From the NCBI RefSeq assembly GCF_000013405.1, contig NC_007759.1, positions 1,799,001-1,863,000 on the forward strand: a stretch of DNA of 64,000 nt. Reading direction: 5' to 3'. The notes beneath the pieces were generated by a model. That model was not told where the DNA came from, ran no database searches, and worked only from the letters and a program-made list of their open reading frames with translations. Each line of letters begins with the position of its first letter. The first letter of the stretch is position 1. This stretch comes from Syntrophus aciditrophicus SB. GTDB lineage: Bacteria; Desulfobacterota; Syntrophia; Syntrophales; Syntrophaceae. Position numbers and translations under genes: made by a program. Positions 1 to 8,205 of the stretch are shown here, piece after piece.

Positions 1-2
1 CC

Positions 3-314
3 GGCCTGACTGGGAGTTGGGAGGAGATATGGCGCTCCCTTGAGTCCGTGGAGTTTTTCGATCTCGACAAGGTGACTGCCTACGTGCAACATCTCGGCAA
101 CGCCACGACCGCGGCCAAGGTCGGCTTCTTCCTGGAGCAGCACCGGGAAGGCCTGATGGTCGACGAGGTGCACCTGAGTGCCCTCCGTGACCTCCGGCCA
201 CAACACCCTCACTACCTGGAACGCAGCCGGCGGAAAGCGGGACACTTCGTGGCCGCCTGGAACCTCGTCGTTCCCCAAGAGATCTACGAGAGATCGTGGG
301 AGGAACCTTCATGA
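3..314 (+). CDS. AbiEi-type antitoxin / transcriptional regulator, C-terminal part
   Basis: The frame is open from the window edge, so the N-terminal wing-helix domain is missing. The visible 103 residues match the C-terminal part of AbiEi antitoxins of type IV toxin-antitoxin systems, including the stretch around HLGNATTAAKVGFFLEQ and the final region ending near ERSWEEPS. AbiEi proteins repress their own operon and neutralise the AbiEii nucleotidyltransferase without binding it. The stop codon overlaps the start of the toxin gene by four bases (ATGA), as expected for the translationally coupled pair. A GTG at 48 is only an internal codon. Confidence 0.75.
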   Translation, partial: GLTGSWEEIWRSLESVEFFDLDKVTAYVQHLGNATTAAKVGFFLEQHREGLMVDEVHLSALRDLRPQHPHYLERSRRKAGHFVAAWNLVVPQEIYERSWEEPS

Positions 315-1279
315 AGATCTCCCCTGAAACGCTCGCCGTCCAGTCGGAGGCCGCCGGTTTTCGCCCGGACATGCTGGAAAAGGTCGCGCTGTTGCTCCAA
401 CTGCTCGATGCCATCCGTAGCCATCCCTTCCTCAAGGACAAGTTGGTCCTCAAGGGCGGCACGGCCCTGAACCTCTTCATCTTCGCCGTTCCCCGCCTCT
501 CGGTGGACATCGATCTCAATTACATGGGAGCGGTGGACCGGGAGACGATGCTGTTGGAACGGCCCAAGGTCGAGGAAGCCCTGCAGGCGGTCTTTGCCCG
601 GGAGGGATTCATGGTCCGGCGCGTGCCGACAGAGCATGCGGGCGGCAAATGGCAGCTCCGTTATCCCAGCGCCGGCGGCCAGGGAGGCAACCTGGAGGTG
701 GATGTCAATTTCATGTTCCGGGTCCCACTGTGGCCGGTGCAGCGGATTGATTCACGGCAGGTCGGCATCTGGCAGGCCACAGGCATCTCGGTGGTGGACG
801 TCCACGAACTCGCGGCTGGCAAGCTCTCGGCGCTGCTCTCGCGGCGGCAGGCGCGTGATCTGTTCGATTGCAGCAACCTCTTCCGTCTGGGTGGTCTCGA
901 TCGGGAAAGGCTGCGTTTGGCCTTTGTCGTCTACGGCGCCATGAGTCGCACCGACTGGCGAACCATTGCACTGAAGGATGTGGATGTCGATACCGCCGAT
1001 CTGGAACAAAAACTCATCCCCACGCTAAGGTCCGCAGGGAGCGAATATATCCGGAAGGATCAGTTTGGGAAGGGGCTTGTCGAGGACTGCCGTAATCTTC
1101 TTGCCAGCTTGCTGCCGTTCACCGCACCGGACCAGGAATTTCTCGATCGGATTTTGGACATGGGCGAGATAGCCCCCGAGCTGCTGACCGGTGACGAGGC
1201 CCTGCAGAACCGCATCCGGCGCCATCCGCTTCTGGAATTGAAAGCCGTGAATGTAAGAAGCCACAAGAAGGGTAGTTGA
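311..1279 (+). CDS. AbiEii/AbiGii-family nucleotidyltransferase toxin
   Basis: This 322-residue protein carries the AbiEii signature: GGTALN at residues 49-54 followed by S64-x-D66-x-D68, the nucleotidyltransferase metal site, and a later LAAGKLSALL/ARDLFD segment typical of the family. In characterised systems the toxin blocks growth by nucleotidyl transfer, and the pair protects against phage or stabilises the element that carries it. The start at 311 is chosen because it overlaps the antitoxin stop as ATGA and has GGGAGGA just upstream; a longer GTG start at 296 has no such support. Codon use is GC-rich like its partner and unlike the chromosome beyond ssrA. Confidence 0.85.
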   Translation: MKISPETLAVQSEAAGFRPDMLEKVALLLQLLDAIRSHPFLKDKLVLKGGTALNLFIFAVPRLSVDIDLNYMGAVDRETMLLERPKVEEALQAVFAREGFMVRRVPTEHAGGKWQLRYPSAGGQGGNLEVDVNFMFRVPLWPVQRIDSRQVGIWQATGISVVDVHELAAGKLSALLSRRQARDLFDCSNLFRLGGLDRERLRLAFVVYGAMSRTDWRTIALKDVDVDTADLEQKLIPTLRSAGSEYIRKDQFGKGLVEDCRNLLASLLPFTAPDQEFLDRILDMGEIAPELLTGDEALQNRIRRHPLLELKAVNVRSHKKGS

Positions 1280-1572
1280 AAATCGATTCCTCTCCAATGA
1301 GGCATAAAAAAGTCCTCAGGAGTGATGCCCAGCTTTCATTACCCAATTACCTTGGTCATTACTTTACAAAAAATATCCCCTGTTTCCCTTGCATTTCCCT
1401 GGTTCCCTCTGAATGAGAAAAACGGGATAACTACTCGAATCTTCACTTTCTTTCGTTATCCCATCTTATCCCTCGTTGTCCCTGATCGTGCGTTCAGGGT
1501 CTAGTGGGTAGGAGTGCTCCCGTCGAGGATCAAATCCCCCGAATACGGGATTCCGGCGAGTATCCCAGTGCA
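1280..1572. other. Intergenic segment between toxin and integrase ends
   Basis: No convincing gene is present. The stretch is pyrimidine-rich on the + strand and contains several copies of TATCCC or its complement GGGATA (near 1373, 1425, 1456, 1467 and 1560) plus a short AATCCC/GGGATT inverted repeat near 1535-1553. It may hold element-specific protein binding sites, but nothing here proves it. Confidence 0.4.
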
Positions 1573-2805
1573 TTATCCTTTGATTGTCTTGAACGGAACC
1601 AACACGCCGTTTGCCTTTAATCCGTCAAGATAATCCGCCCATATCTGCATCATTTTCCGGCGTTCTTCAAGGTGGGCCGTCCGATTGTAAGCCCGCCCGT
1701 TCGGGTCACGCACGGCATGGGCAAGCTGATGCTCGATGTAATCAGGCCGGACATGCAGGACTTCATCGAGAATGGTCCGCGCCATTGCCCGAAAGCCGTG
1801 GCCGGTCATGGTTTCCCTATCGTACCCCATGCGGCGAAGCGCTGCGTTAACGGCATTGTTGCTCATTGGCCGCGCGAAGGAGCGCCCGGACGGGAAAACG
1901 TAACGGCTTGGCCCGGTCACTTCCTTCAGTTCCGTCAATATCTCCACCGCCTGGCGGCAAAGCGGTACGATGTGTGCCTGTTTCATCTTCATCTTGTGCG
2001 CCGGTATGTTCCAAACGGCTTCGTCAAGATCAATCTCCGACCATTCCGCATTGCGCAGTTCTCCGGGGCGAGTGAAGAACATCGGCGCAAGCCTCAAGGC
2101 GCACTTCACAACAAAATGCCCCTGATAGCCGTCCAAGGCCCTTAAAAGGGGGGCAACTTCTTTGGGCTCCGTAAGCGCAGCATGGTGCCTTTCTCGCGGC
2201 TGCGGCAAGGCTCCTTTAAGATCGGCCGCAGGGTCGCGCTCTGCCCTTCCCGTGGCAACGGCATATCGGAAAACCTGCCCGGCAATCGTCCTGATCCGGT
2301 GTGCCGATTCGAGAGCGCCCCGGCTTTCCACCCTGCGAAGGACGGCGAGCAGTTCAGGCGCCTTGATTTGATTGATCGGGCGTTTACCGATCCATGGAAA
2401 TAGATCACGCTCCAACCGGCTCATAATCGTGACGGCATGCCCAGGCGTCCACGTCGGCGTGAATTTCGTATGCCATTCCCGGCCAATGACCTCGAAGGTT
2501 TCGGTTTCTTCTGTTTTTGCCTGCTTCTGTGCCTTACGAATGGAATCAGGATCAATGTTGTTTGCAAGTAGCCTCCGGGCATCTTCCCGTTTGCGACGTG
2601 CGTCTTGCAGACTGATTTCCGGGTACGATCCGAGAGCAAGCTTCTTCTCTTTTTTGTCGAAACGATATTTAAACCGCCACAACTTACCACCGGAAGGCGT
2701 TATCAGAAGATATAGACCGCCTCCGTCAAATAGCGCAATTGGTTTGTCTTGCGGTCTGGCTTTTTGGACCTTCATATCCGTCAAAGGGATGATTCGTTTC
2801 GGCAT
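1573..2805 (-). CDS. P4-type tyrosine integrase
   Basis: The 410-residue protein has the N-terminal arm-DNA-binding domain of P4/DUF4102 integrases (about residues 1-90), a core-binding domain, and a C-terminal catalytic domain. The tyrosine-recombinase residues are visible: Arg near 246 in TRPGEL, His-x-x-Arg near 336-339 in HGFR, His near 363, and the nucleophilic Tyr near 373 in RAYNRT. It would integrate and excise the island at ssrA. The start at 2805 is preferred over an in-frame ATG at 2835 because GGAG lies seven bases before it and the protein then begins MPKRIIPLTD, as family members do. The gene looks intact. Confidence 0.92.
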   Translation of the reverse strand: MPKRIIPLTDMKVQKARPQDKPIALFDGGGLYLLITPSGGKLWRFKYRFDKKEKKLALGSYPEISLQDARRKREDARRLLANNIDPDSIRKAQKQAKTEETETFEVIGREWHTKFTPTWTPGHAVTIMSRLERDLFPWIGKRPINQIKAPELLAVLRRVESRGALESAHRIRTIAGQVFRYAVATGRAERDPAADLKGALPQPRERHHAALTEPKEVAPLLRALDGYQGHFVVKCALRLAPMFFTRPGELRNAEWSEIDLDEAVWNIPAHKMKMKQAHIVPLCRQAVEILTELKEVTGPSRYVFPSGRSFARPMSNNAVNAALRRMGYDRETMTGHGFRAMARTILDEVLHVRPDYIEHQLAHAVRDPNGRAYNRTAHLEERRKMMQIWADYLDGLKANGVLVPFKTIKG

Positions 2806-2822
2806 GGTAATATCTCCACTTT

Positions 2823-2874
2823 TGGGTACCCGCATTACATTATGGGTACTCTTTGCTTCATTTTAGGTACCCAT
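2823..2874. repeat. Three GGGTACC-type repeats upstream of the integrase
   Basis: Three near-copies of GGGTACC lie in 50 bases immediately upstream of the integrase start: GGGTACCC at 2824, GGGTACT at 2843 and AGGTACCC at 2865 (the last in inverted sense). Spacing is roughly 20 bases. Short repeats of this kind flanking integrase genes commonly serve as arm-type sites or operators for the integrase. The sequence is direct observation; the role is inference. Confidence 0.45.
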
Positions 2875-2924
2875 AAATCCCGGATTTTCATGAATCGTAT
2901 AGCATGTTATTAGACGGAAATCAA

Positions 2925-2953
2925 GAAAAAACCCGCTATTTCTAACGGGTTTT
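2925..2953 (-). terminator. Rho-independent terminator after ssrA
   Basis: On the minus strand AAAACCCG and CGGGTTTT form a stem around a ten-base loop and are followed by a run of six T. It sits about 30 bases beyond the CCA of tmRNA and in the right orientation to end that transcript. It lies on the island side of the presumed junction, so the inserted element may have brought it. Confidence 0.75.
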
Positions 2954-2984
2954 GTACTTCTTTGTATTGTATTGGATTATGTCT

Positions 2985-3340
2985 TGGTGGAGGCGGCGGG
3001 AGTCGAACCCGCGTCCGAAAATATTCCACTGCAGTTTCTACGTACGTATCCTTTGTTTTGTCATTCGCACTCTGTAACGCCCAAAGGCAGGCTTTACTGA
3101 TTGCTATCCCATGTGAATTTCGCCCTGTTCCCCACAGGAAAAGGTTAGGACTATCCTGCCTGAAATTACGCCCCCTCTGATCCGACAGGAAAAATCAGAA
3201 AGAACGTTAGCCGACTAAGCGGCTAATGCGTACTCGTAGTCGTTTGCGAGTATTGTTTTCCTACCTGTTTAACGAGGCCTGTAGGAACCTCGGTACGCTT
3301 CTACAGCTTCAACTATCCCCGTCGAAACCGTAACGCCCCC
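2985..3340 (-). ncRNA. ssrA: tmRNA (SsrA), tag ANDYEYALAA
   Basis: The 356-nt gene begins GGGGGCG at 3340 and ends with CGCCUCC, discriminator A and an encoded CCA at 2985; the two ends pair as a seven-base acceptor stem. The T-arm motif GGTTCGACTCCC is intact. The tag frame reads from the GCA resume codon at 3245-3247 to a TAG stop at 3215-3217 and encodes ANDYEYALAA, so the full tag with the charged alanine is AANDYEYALAA; its LAA end is the usual protease degron. tmRNA frees stalled ribosomes together with SmpB, encoded just upstream on the same strand. Confidence 0.97.
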
Positions 3341-3461
3341 TTTTTTCAATGAACACGATACTTCACAAGTATCCATATTTATTTTTTATTATAATAATAC
3401 TGCATTTTCCTAAAGTCAATAACTCTTTTGATCGTCAATATTATTAATAAATTCCGCATCC

Positions 3462-3938
3462 CTACCCTTCTCTGCTTCGGCTGCGCAGGCCACGTTCCAT
3501 TGCACGGCGGTCCTCCTTTAATTTAATATCTTCTCTTTTATCATAGAGTTTTTTACCCCGGCCTACGCCGATTTCGACTTTGATCCGACTATTATTGAAG
3601 TAAACCTTCAAGGGAATCAGAGTAAATCCCTTTTCCCGCGATTTCCCGTAAAGTCTCCGGATTTCCCGTTTATGCATAAGCAGCTTGCGTACACGCTCCG
3701 GCTCGTGATTCGATATATTGCCATGGGAATAAGGCCCGATATGCATTCCGTAAAGATATATTTCTTCATCCTTGACCGCTACATAACTGTCTTTTAAATT
3801 TCCTTTACCGTCGCGCAGGGCTTTGACTTCTGTTCCTGCCAGGACAATCCCGGCCTCATAGGTATCTTCAATAAAATAATTTATTCTGGCCGTCTTGTTC
3901 TGGCAGATTATTTTTTCCGGCTTTTCCTTTTTTGCCAC
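3462..3938 (-). CDS. smpB: SsrA-binding protein SmpB
   Basis: The 158-residue protein has the SmpB OB-fold hallmarks: [39 protein letters not shown], and the basic C-terminal tail after [10 protein letters not shown] that enters the ribosome's mRNA channel. It delivers alanyl-tmRNA to stalled ribosomes. It lies 121 bp upstream of ssrA in the same orientation, a common arrangement that allows coordinated supply of protein and RNA. Length is standard. Confidence 0.96.
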
Positions 3939-4036
3939 TTCTGTTTCACCCTGGGTTTCTTAATAAACCCTTTGTAATTTCTTTTGCCGTCTCTCTTCTG
4001 CATTCAGTGCCGATTAACGGTTTATTGCCCTGAAAT

Positions 4037-4834
4037 TCAGCTTATCAACGCCGCAATCTCCATGCCGCATGAATCCGACTTCCGGATACGATGCAAGCCA
4101 GGCAGATAGTCCATCTTAACGTGACTCATCGCTTTGAAGATATTAGCACGGATATCCTTGTTCTCCTTTTCCAGAGAATCCAGCAGGTTCTTGATGTACC
4201 TCCGTCTAGAAACGGGGTTGGTGGGACAGGAGGATTCGACAATCGGGAATTCTCGTTCCCGGCTGTATTTCTTGATCAGTTCCTCACGGATATAAGTCAG
4301 AGGACGGATAATGTGCATCGATCCACCGAATATCGGCTGATCCGGCATCATCGTGCTGATTTCACGTCCATAAAACATGTTGATGAGCAGGGTTTCGATC
4401 ATGTCGTCCTGGTGATGGGCCAATGCAATCTTATTGCAGCCTATTTCACCTGCAATTTCGAAAATCCGCTTTCTACGGAGTCTGGAACAGAGAAAACAGG
4501 GATTTTTTTTGTTGTAGTCGCTGTGGGACAGTGGGCCGATATCGGTCTTCTCCATCACGTAATTGTATCCACCAGCCTTCATATAACTTTCCAGCCTGTC
4601 ATACCCGGCCGCGTCCGGATCAAAACCAGGGTCGATGTGAACGACGGTCAGAGAGAATTCCGGGACAAAAATCATAGGAGTGTTGAGCAGATCCAGAAGG
4701 GCAAGACTGTCCGCTCCGCCGGAAACGCCGACAAGCACGTGATCCCCCTCTTCAATCATCCGGTAATCCATGATGGCTTTTTCGAGCCATTTTTTGAGGT
4801 GATAAAACAGTTTCGTTTTTTTCCCTTCCTGCAC
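4037..4834 (-). CDS. TtcA-family tRNA 2-thiocytidine synthetase (PP-loop)
   Basis: The PP-loop SGGADS sits near residues 39-44, adenylating the target base. A CxxC pair (NPCFLCSR, near residue 113) is followed by LAHHQDDMIETLLINM, and a further Cys is in ESSCPTNP near 203; TtcA proteins use two Cys from the CxxC plus this third Cys to hold an iron-sulfur cluster. Family members thiolate cytidine-32 of certain tRNAs in the cytoplasm. The length of 265 is slightly short of the E. coli protein. The paralogous TilS and archaeal TtuA-type enzymes are less likely because the cysteine layout is that of TtcA. Confidence 0.82.
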   Translation of the reverse strand: MQEGKKTKLFYHLKKWLEKAIMDYRMIEEGDHVLVGVSGGADSLALLDLLNTPMIFVPEFSLTVVHIDPGFDPDAAGYDRLESYMKAGGYNYVMEKTDIGPLSHSDYNKKNPCFLCSRLRRKRIFEIAGEIGCNKIALAHHQDDMIETLLINMFYGREISTMMPDQPIFGGSMHIIRPLTYIREELIKKYSREREFPIVESSCPTNPVSRRRYIKNLLDSLEKENKDIRANIFKAMSHVKMDYLPGLHRIRKSDSCGMEIAALIS

Positions 4835-5117
4835 TTACTCTTTATTCTCCTTCAAATTTCAGTAAATTTCTTTTTTACCTGAGAATAGTTTTTATATCAA
4901 GGATGAACAATGAAGAAAAAATCTTATTCATAAAGGATTTCAAGAACCGTCTATGGTTGATATCATGGATAAAATAACAAGCTTTTTGAAATTAAACGTC
5001 ATCATCGGAACGCTTTTATCCGTTGTGAAATGTACGGGACTTTGTTAAAAGAAAAATTTACTGAAGGTCAATAGAAAACAGGCACCAACAAGGGACAGAA
5101 AAAGGGAATTAATTTTA
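4835..5117. other. AT-rich divergent intergenic region before selB
   Basis: This 283-bp segment separates the divergently transcribed ttcA-like gene and selB and must hold both promoters. I see no tRNA-Sec gene (selC) and no SECIS-like structure that I could defend. A 27-codon reading frame starting ATG near 4965 has no ribosome binding site and is not annotated as a gene. Confidence 0.4.
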
Positions 5118-7028
5118 ATGAAACATGTTGTTCTGGGCACAGCCGGACACGTCGATCACGGAAAGACTGCGCTGATCAGGGCGCTCACCGGTGTGGATAC
5201 CGATAGGCTCAAGGAGGAGAAAGAACGTGGCATCACCATTGAACTTGGTTTTGCCTCCCTCCGCCTTCGCAACGGTCAGATATGCGGCGTCGTTGACGTT
5301 CCTGGTCACGAACGATTCGTTAAAAACATGGTGGCAGGGGCTGCCGGCATAGACATGGTTCTGATGGTCATCGCCGCCGATGAAGGCGTTATGCCTCAAA
5401 CCCGGGAACATCTTCAGATCTGCTCCCTGCTCAATATCCGCAAAGGCCTTGTGGCCTTGACCAAGATCGATCTCGTTGACCGCGACTGGATGGAACTTAT
5501 CCGGGAGGATATTACAGACTTTCTGAAAGGCTCCTTTCTCGAGTCCGCTCCTGTGATCCCTGTCTCCTCTCAGACCGGTGAAGGGCTTACAGAACTTCTT
5601 TCTGCATTGGAAACGGTGGCCGCCGGTATTGAAGAAGAAATGGATACAGGGATATTCCGGCTTCCTGTGGATCGGGTCTTTACGATCCGCGGGTTTGGAA
5701 CTGTTGTAACCGGATCGCTTCGTTCCGGACAGGTCAACGTGGCGGATACTGTGCAGATCCTTCCAGGAACCGTGACCGCAAAAGTCCGGGGCATTCAGGT
5801 CCACAATGCCGCAGTGACCTGTGCGGAAGCCGGCCAGAGAACAGCAATCAACCTGCAGGGACTGGAGAGGGCGGACATTCAGAGAGGACAGGTCCTTGTT
5901 CATCCGGACACAATGACGGCAACACTGCGTGTCGACACCTTTCTGGAATATCTTCCCCCCGACAAGAAAAAAATGATACACCGCTCACTGGTGCGTTTCC
6001 ATACAGGGACGAGCGAAACCATGGCCAGAATTCTTCTGTTGGATCGGGATGAACTGCAGCCCGGAGAAAAGACCTATGCTCAATTCTTTACTGCGGAACC
6101 TGTAGTCACTATGGCCGGAGACCACTTTGTCATTCGGAGCTATTCTCCGATTACAACTCTGGGTGGCGGGCTCGTAGTGGATCCCCTCCCCCGGAAACAT
6201 AAACGGAACGATCCGGCCATTCTGGAATCCTTTGCTCGGCTGCATCACGGCAGCGATGAGGACAAAGCCGCTGCCGTCATCGATCGGGCCGGTCCCGACG
6301 GCATCTCTCTGGCCTTTCTGGTTATGCGAACCGGACTGCCGTCGGCAAAGCTGAAAAAAATTCTGGACGTCCTTATATCAAGACACGCACTGGTCGTCCT
6401 TGATAAGGAAGCGCCTACGGTTGTGTCCGCACTGTTTCACCAGGAGCTTCAGCAGAAAATATTCAAGGAATTAAGCGCCTATCACAAAAAATATCCTTTG
6501 AAGGAGGGGCTTCTCAAGGAGGAGTTGCGTTCCGCACTGGGACGTCGTGTCCCGAACCGGCTGTTCCTGTCTGCCGTCCAGGCGCTGTCTCGAACGGGAA
6601 GAATCGTCCTTGACCGCGAAATCATCCGCCTTGCTGAGCACCAGGTCAGTCTCCAGGAAGACCTTGGAGAATTGCGGGAATCCTTGAACCGTCTCTATCT
6701 GGATGCTGGATTGACACCACCTACGATGCGGGAAGTGATGGAGAAATTTGCCCAAAAGAAAAATACGGCGCGCAAGGTCATGGATGTTATGCTTCGGGAA
6801 GGCATCCTGGTCAAGATCAGTGAAGATCTTTATTTTCATCGGGACAGTCTGCAGATTCTGCGGGGAAATTACAAGAATCTTCTGCTTAAGGAAGGCAAGG
6901 CAACCCCGGCCAGCTTCAGGGAACTGACGGGGCTGTCCCGGAAATTCATCATTCCATTGATGGAATATTTCGATCTTACGAAACTCACCATCCGTGCAGG
7001 GGAACACCGTCTTTTACGCGAGAAATAA
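5118..7028 (+). CDS. selB: Selenocysteine-specific translation factor SelB
   Basis: SelB is the elongation factor that brings selenocysteinyl-tRNA to UGA codons marked by a SECIS hairpin. The G domain shows GHVDHGKT (residues 10-17), DVPGHE (60-65) and TKID (115-118). The domain II beta-barrel follows, with RVFTIRGFGTVVTGSL. From about residue 370 onward the protein is built of winged-helix repeats, which bind the SECIS RNA. The length of 636 is normal. Its presence implies the organism makes selenoproteins; selA, selC and selD are not in this window. Confidence 0.95.
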   Translation: MKHVVLGTAGHVDHGKTALIRALTGVDTDRLKEEKERGITIELGFASLRLRNGQICGVVDVPGHERFVKNMVAGAAGIDMVLMVIAADEGVMPQTREHLQICSLLNIRKGLVALTKIDLVDRDWMELIREDITDFLKGSFLESAPVIPVSSQTGEGLTELLSALETVAAGIEEEMDTGIFRLPVDRVFTIRGFGTVVTGSLRSGQVNVADTVQILPGTVTAKVRGIQVHNAAVTCAEAGQRTAINLQGLERADIQRGQVLVHPDTMTATLRVDTFLEYLPPDKKKMIHRSLVRFHTGTSETMARILLLDRDELQPGEKTYAQFFTAEPVVTMAGDHFVIRSYSPITTLGGGLVVDPLPRKHKRNDPAILESFARLHHGSDEDKAAAVIDRAGPDGISLAFLVMRTGLPSAKLKKILDVLISRHALVVLDKEAPTVVSALFHQELQQKIFKELSAYHKKYPLKEGLLKEELRSALGRRVPNRLFLSAVQALSRTGRIVLDREIIRLAEHQVSLQEDLGELRESLNRLYLDAGLTPPTMREVMEKFAQKKNTARKVMDVMLREGILVKISEDLYFHRDSLQILRGNYKNLLLKEGKATPASFRELTGLSRKFIIPLMEYFDLTKLTIRAGEHRLLREK

Positions 7029-7062
7029 GCATCATAGCCATTGGGCACAGTAAGGTTGATCA

Positions 7063-8106
7063 ATGCCGGCTTATAAAGTTCTACAAAAAGGGAAAACTGG
7101 TGATCTTTTGAATGTGAAACATCTTTACATAAAGGATATTCAATCGGGAGAAAAAGTTCAGGACTCATTTCTTGTTACAGAGAAAAACGTGGCCTATTCT
7201 CAGAAAGGCGCCCCATATCTTAATCTCCGCCTGAAAGACAAGACCGGTCAGGTCGATGGAAAAATCTGGGATAATGCCCTGGAATGGGATAAACGATTTC
7301 GTAAGGGAGACGTTGTTCAGGTCAACGCCCGGGCTGTGAGTTTCAGGAACTCACTGCAGCTTTCCATCCTGTCCCTGAATACTCTCGATGATTCCGAAGT
7401 TATTCTGAATGATTACGTACCAACGACCCGGATGAACGTCGAAGTTATGTTCAGTGAACTGCAATCCATCATCGACCGGATCGATACCCCACCGCTGAAA
7501 AAATTACTTAAATCCTTCTTTGATGACCGTGAAATTGCGGAACGTTTCAAGCGGGCGCCGGCAGCCAAAGGGTTCCATCATATCTACCTGGGAGGACTTC
7601 TGGAGCATACCCATTCCGTAACCCGATTGCTGAGCCAGATCGCATCCCATTACCCTGGAGTGAACCGGGATCTTCTTCTGACAGGAGGAATCCTTCATGA
7701 TATCGGCAAGATCAATGAATTTTCCTATGATCGCTTGGTTGAGTACAGTGACGAGGGCAGACTCATCGGTCACATTATCATCGGTGTAGAAATGATTGAT
7801 GAAAAAATTACCGCAATCCCGGATTTCCCCGCTTATCTTGCCATGGAACTCCGCCATTTGATTCTGAGTCATCATGGCATACTGGAATACGGTTCCCCCA
7901 AGCGGCCCAAAACCCTGGAAGCCCTTATGGTTCATTATGTGGATGACTTAGATGCCAAGGTCAACGCCTTCCAGGAATATTTGAATGATTTCCGTGATGA
8001 AGATACGGGGTGGACGCCTTTCCACCGTTTTCTTGAACGGTATCTTTATCGGGGAAGAGTTCAGGAAATCACAGCAGAAGAACCGATTTCCCCGAAGGAA
8101 TTTTGA
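7063..8106 (+). CDS. YhaM-like OB-fold/HD-domain 3'-5' exoribonuclease
   Basis: The N-terminal third holds an OB-fold (about residues 28-110, GAPYLNLRLKDKTGQVDGKIWD). The C-terminal part holds a metal-dependent HD domain: His in GLLEHTHSV, the HD pair in GGILHDIGKI and a further LSHHGILEYGSP. This order is that of YhaM/CBF1-type 3'-5' exonucleases, cytoplasmic enzymes that trim RNA and single-stranded DNA. It starts 34 bp after selB and is probably co-transcribed. ATG 7063 has AAGG upstream; homologues tend to begin nearer the KHLYIKDI segment, so the real start could be about 15 residues later. Confidence 0.8.
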   Translation: MPAYKVLQKGKTGDLLNVKHLYIKDIQSGEKVQDSFLVTEKNVAYSQKGAPYLNLRLKDKTGQVDGKIWDNALEWDKRFRKGDVVQVNARAVSFRNSLQLSILSLNTLDDSEVILNDYVPTTRMNVEVMFSELQSIIDRIDTPPLKKLLKSFFDDREIAERFKRAPAAKGFHHIYLGGLLEHTHSVTRLLSQIASHYPGVNRDLLLTGGILHDIGKINEFSYDRLVEYSDEGRLIGHIIIGVEMIDEKITAIPDFPAYLAMELRHLILSHHGILEYGSPKRPKTLEALMVHYVDDLDAKVNAFQEYLNDFRDEDTGWTPFHRFLERYLYRGRVQEITAEEPISPKEF

Positions 8107-8152
8107 TTCCTCAACGAAACCGTTCCTTTGTTGCTCTCGCCGTCAAAATACA

Positions 8153-8188
8153 GAACCCGCAGGGAGATTGCCACTGCGGGTTCTTTTT
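8153..8188 (+). terminator. Rho-independent terminator
   Basis: GAACCCGCAG (8153-8162) pairs perfectly with CTGCGGGTTC (8174-8183) around an 11-base loop and is followed by a T run. It closes the selB-exonuclease transcript and separates it from the convergent baeRF3 gene. Confidence 0.9.
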
Positions 8189-8205
8189 AAGGTATTACGG
8201 TGTAG

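Larger units (their letters stand above)
1..2984. mobile_element. Right end of a genomic island integrated next to ssrA
   Basis: An integrase gene reads away from the 3' end of the tmRNA gene, and the cargo on its far side is an AbiE toxin-antitoxin pair. tmRNA 3' ends are a classic target of P4-type tyrosine integrases, so the boundary is placed just after the CCA of ssrA. The AbiE genes are visibly more GC-rich than the genes beyond ssrA, which fits transfer. The other end of the island and its second attachment site lie outside the window, so the extent is only partly seen. The island call is inference from gene order and composition. Confidence 0.65.

Noticed and set aside
1322-1504. 60-codon frame between toxin and integrase
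   Set aside because: Composition is pyrimidine-rich and non-coding in character, with no upstream ribosome binding site.
4965-5048. 27-codon reading frame before selB
   Set aside because: It lacks a ribosome binding site and any enrichment that would suggest a leader peptide.
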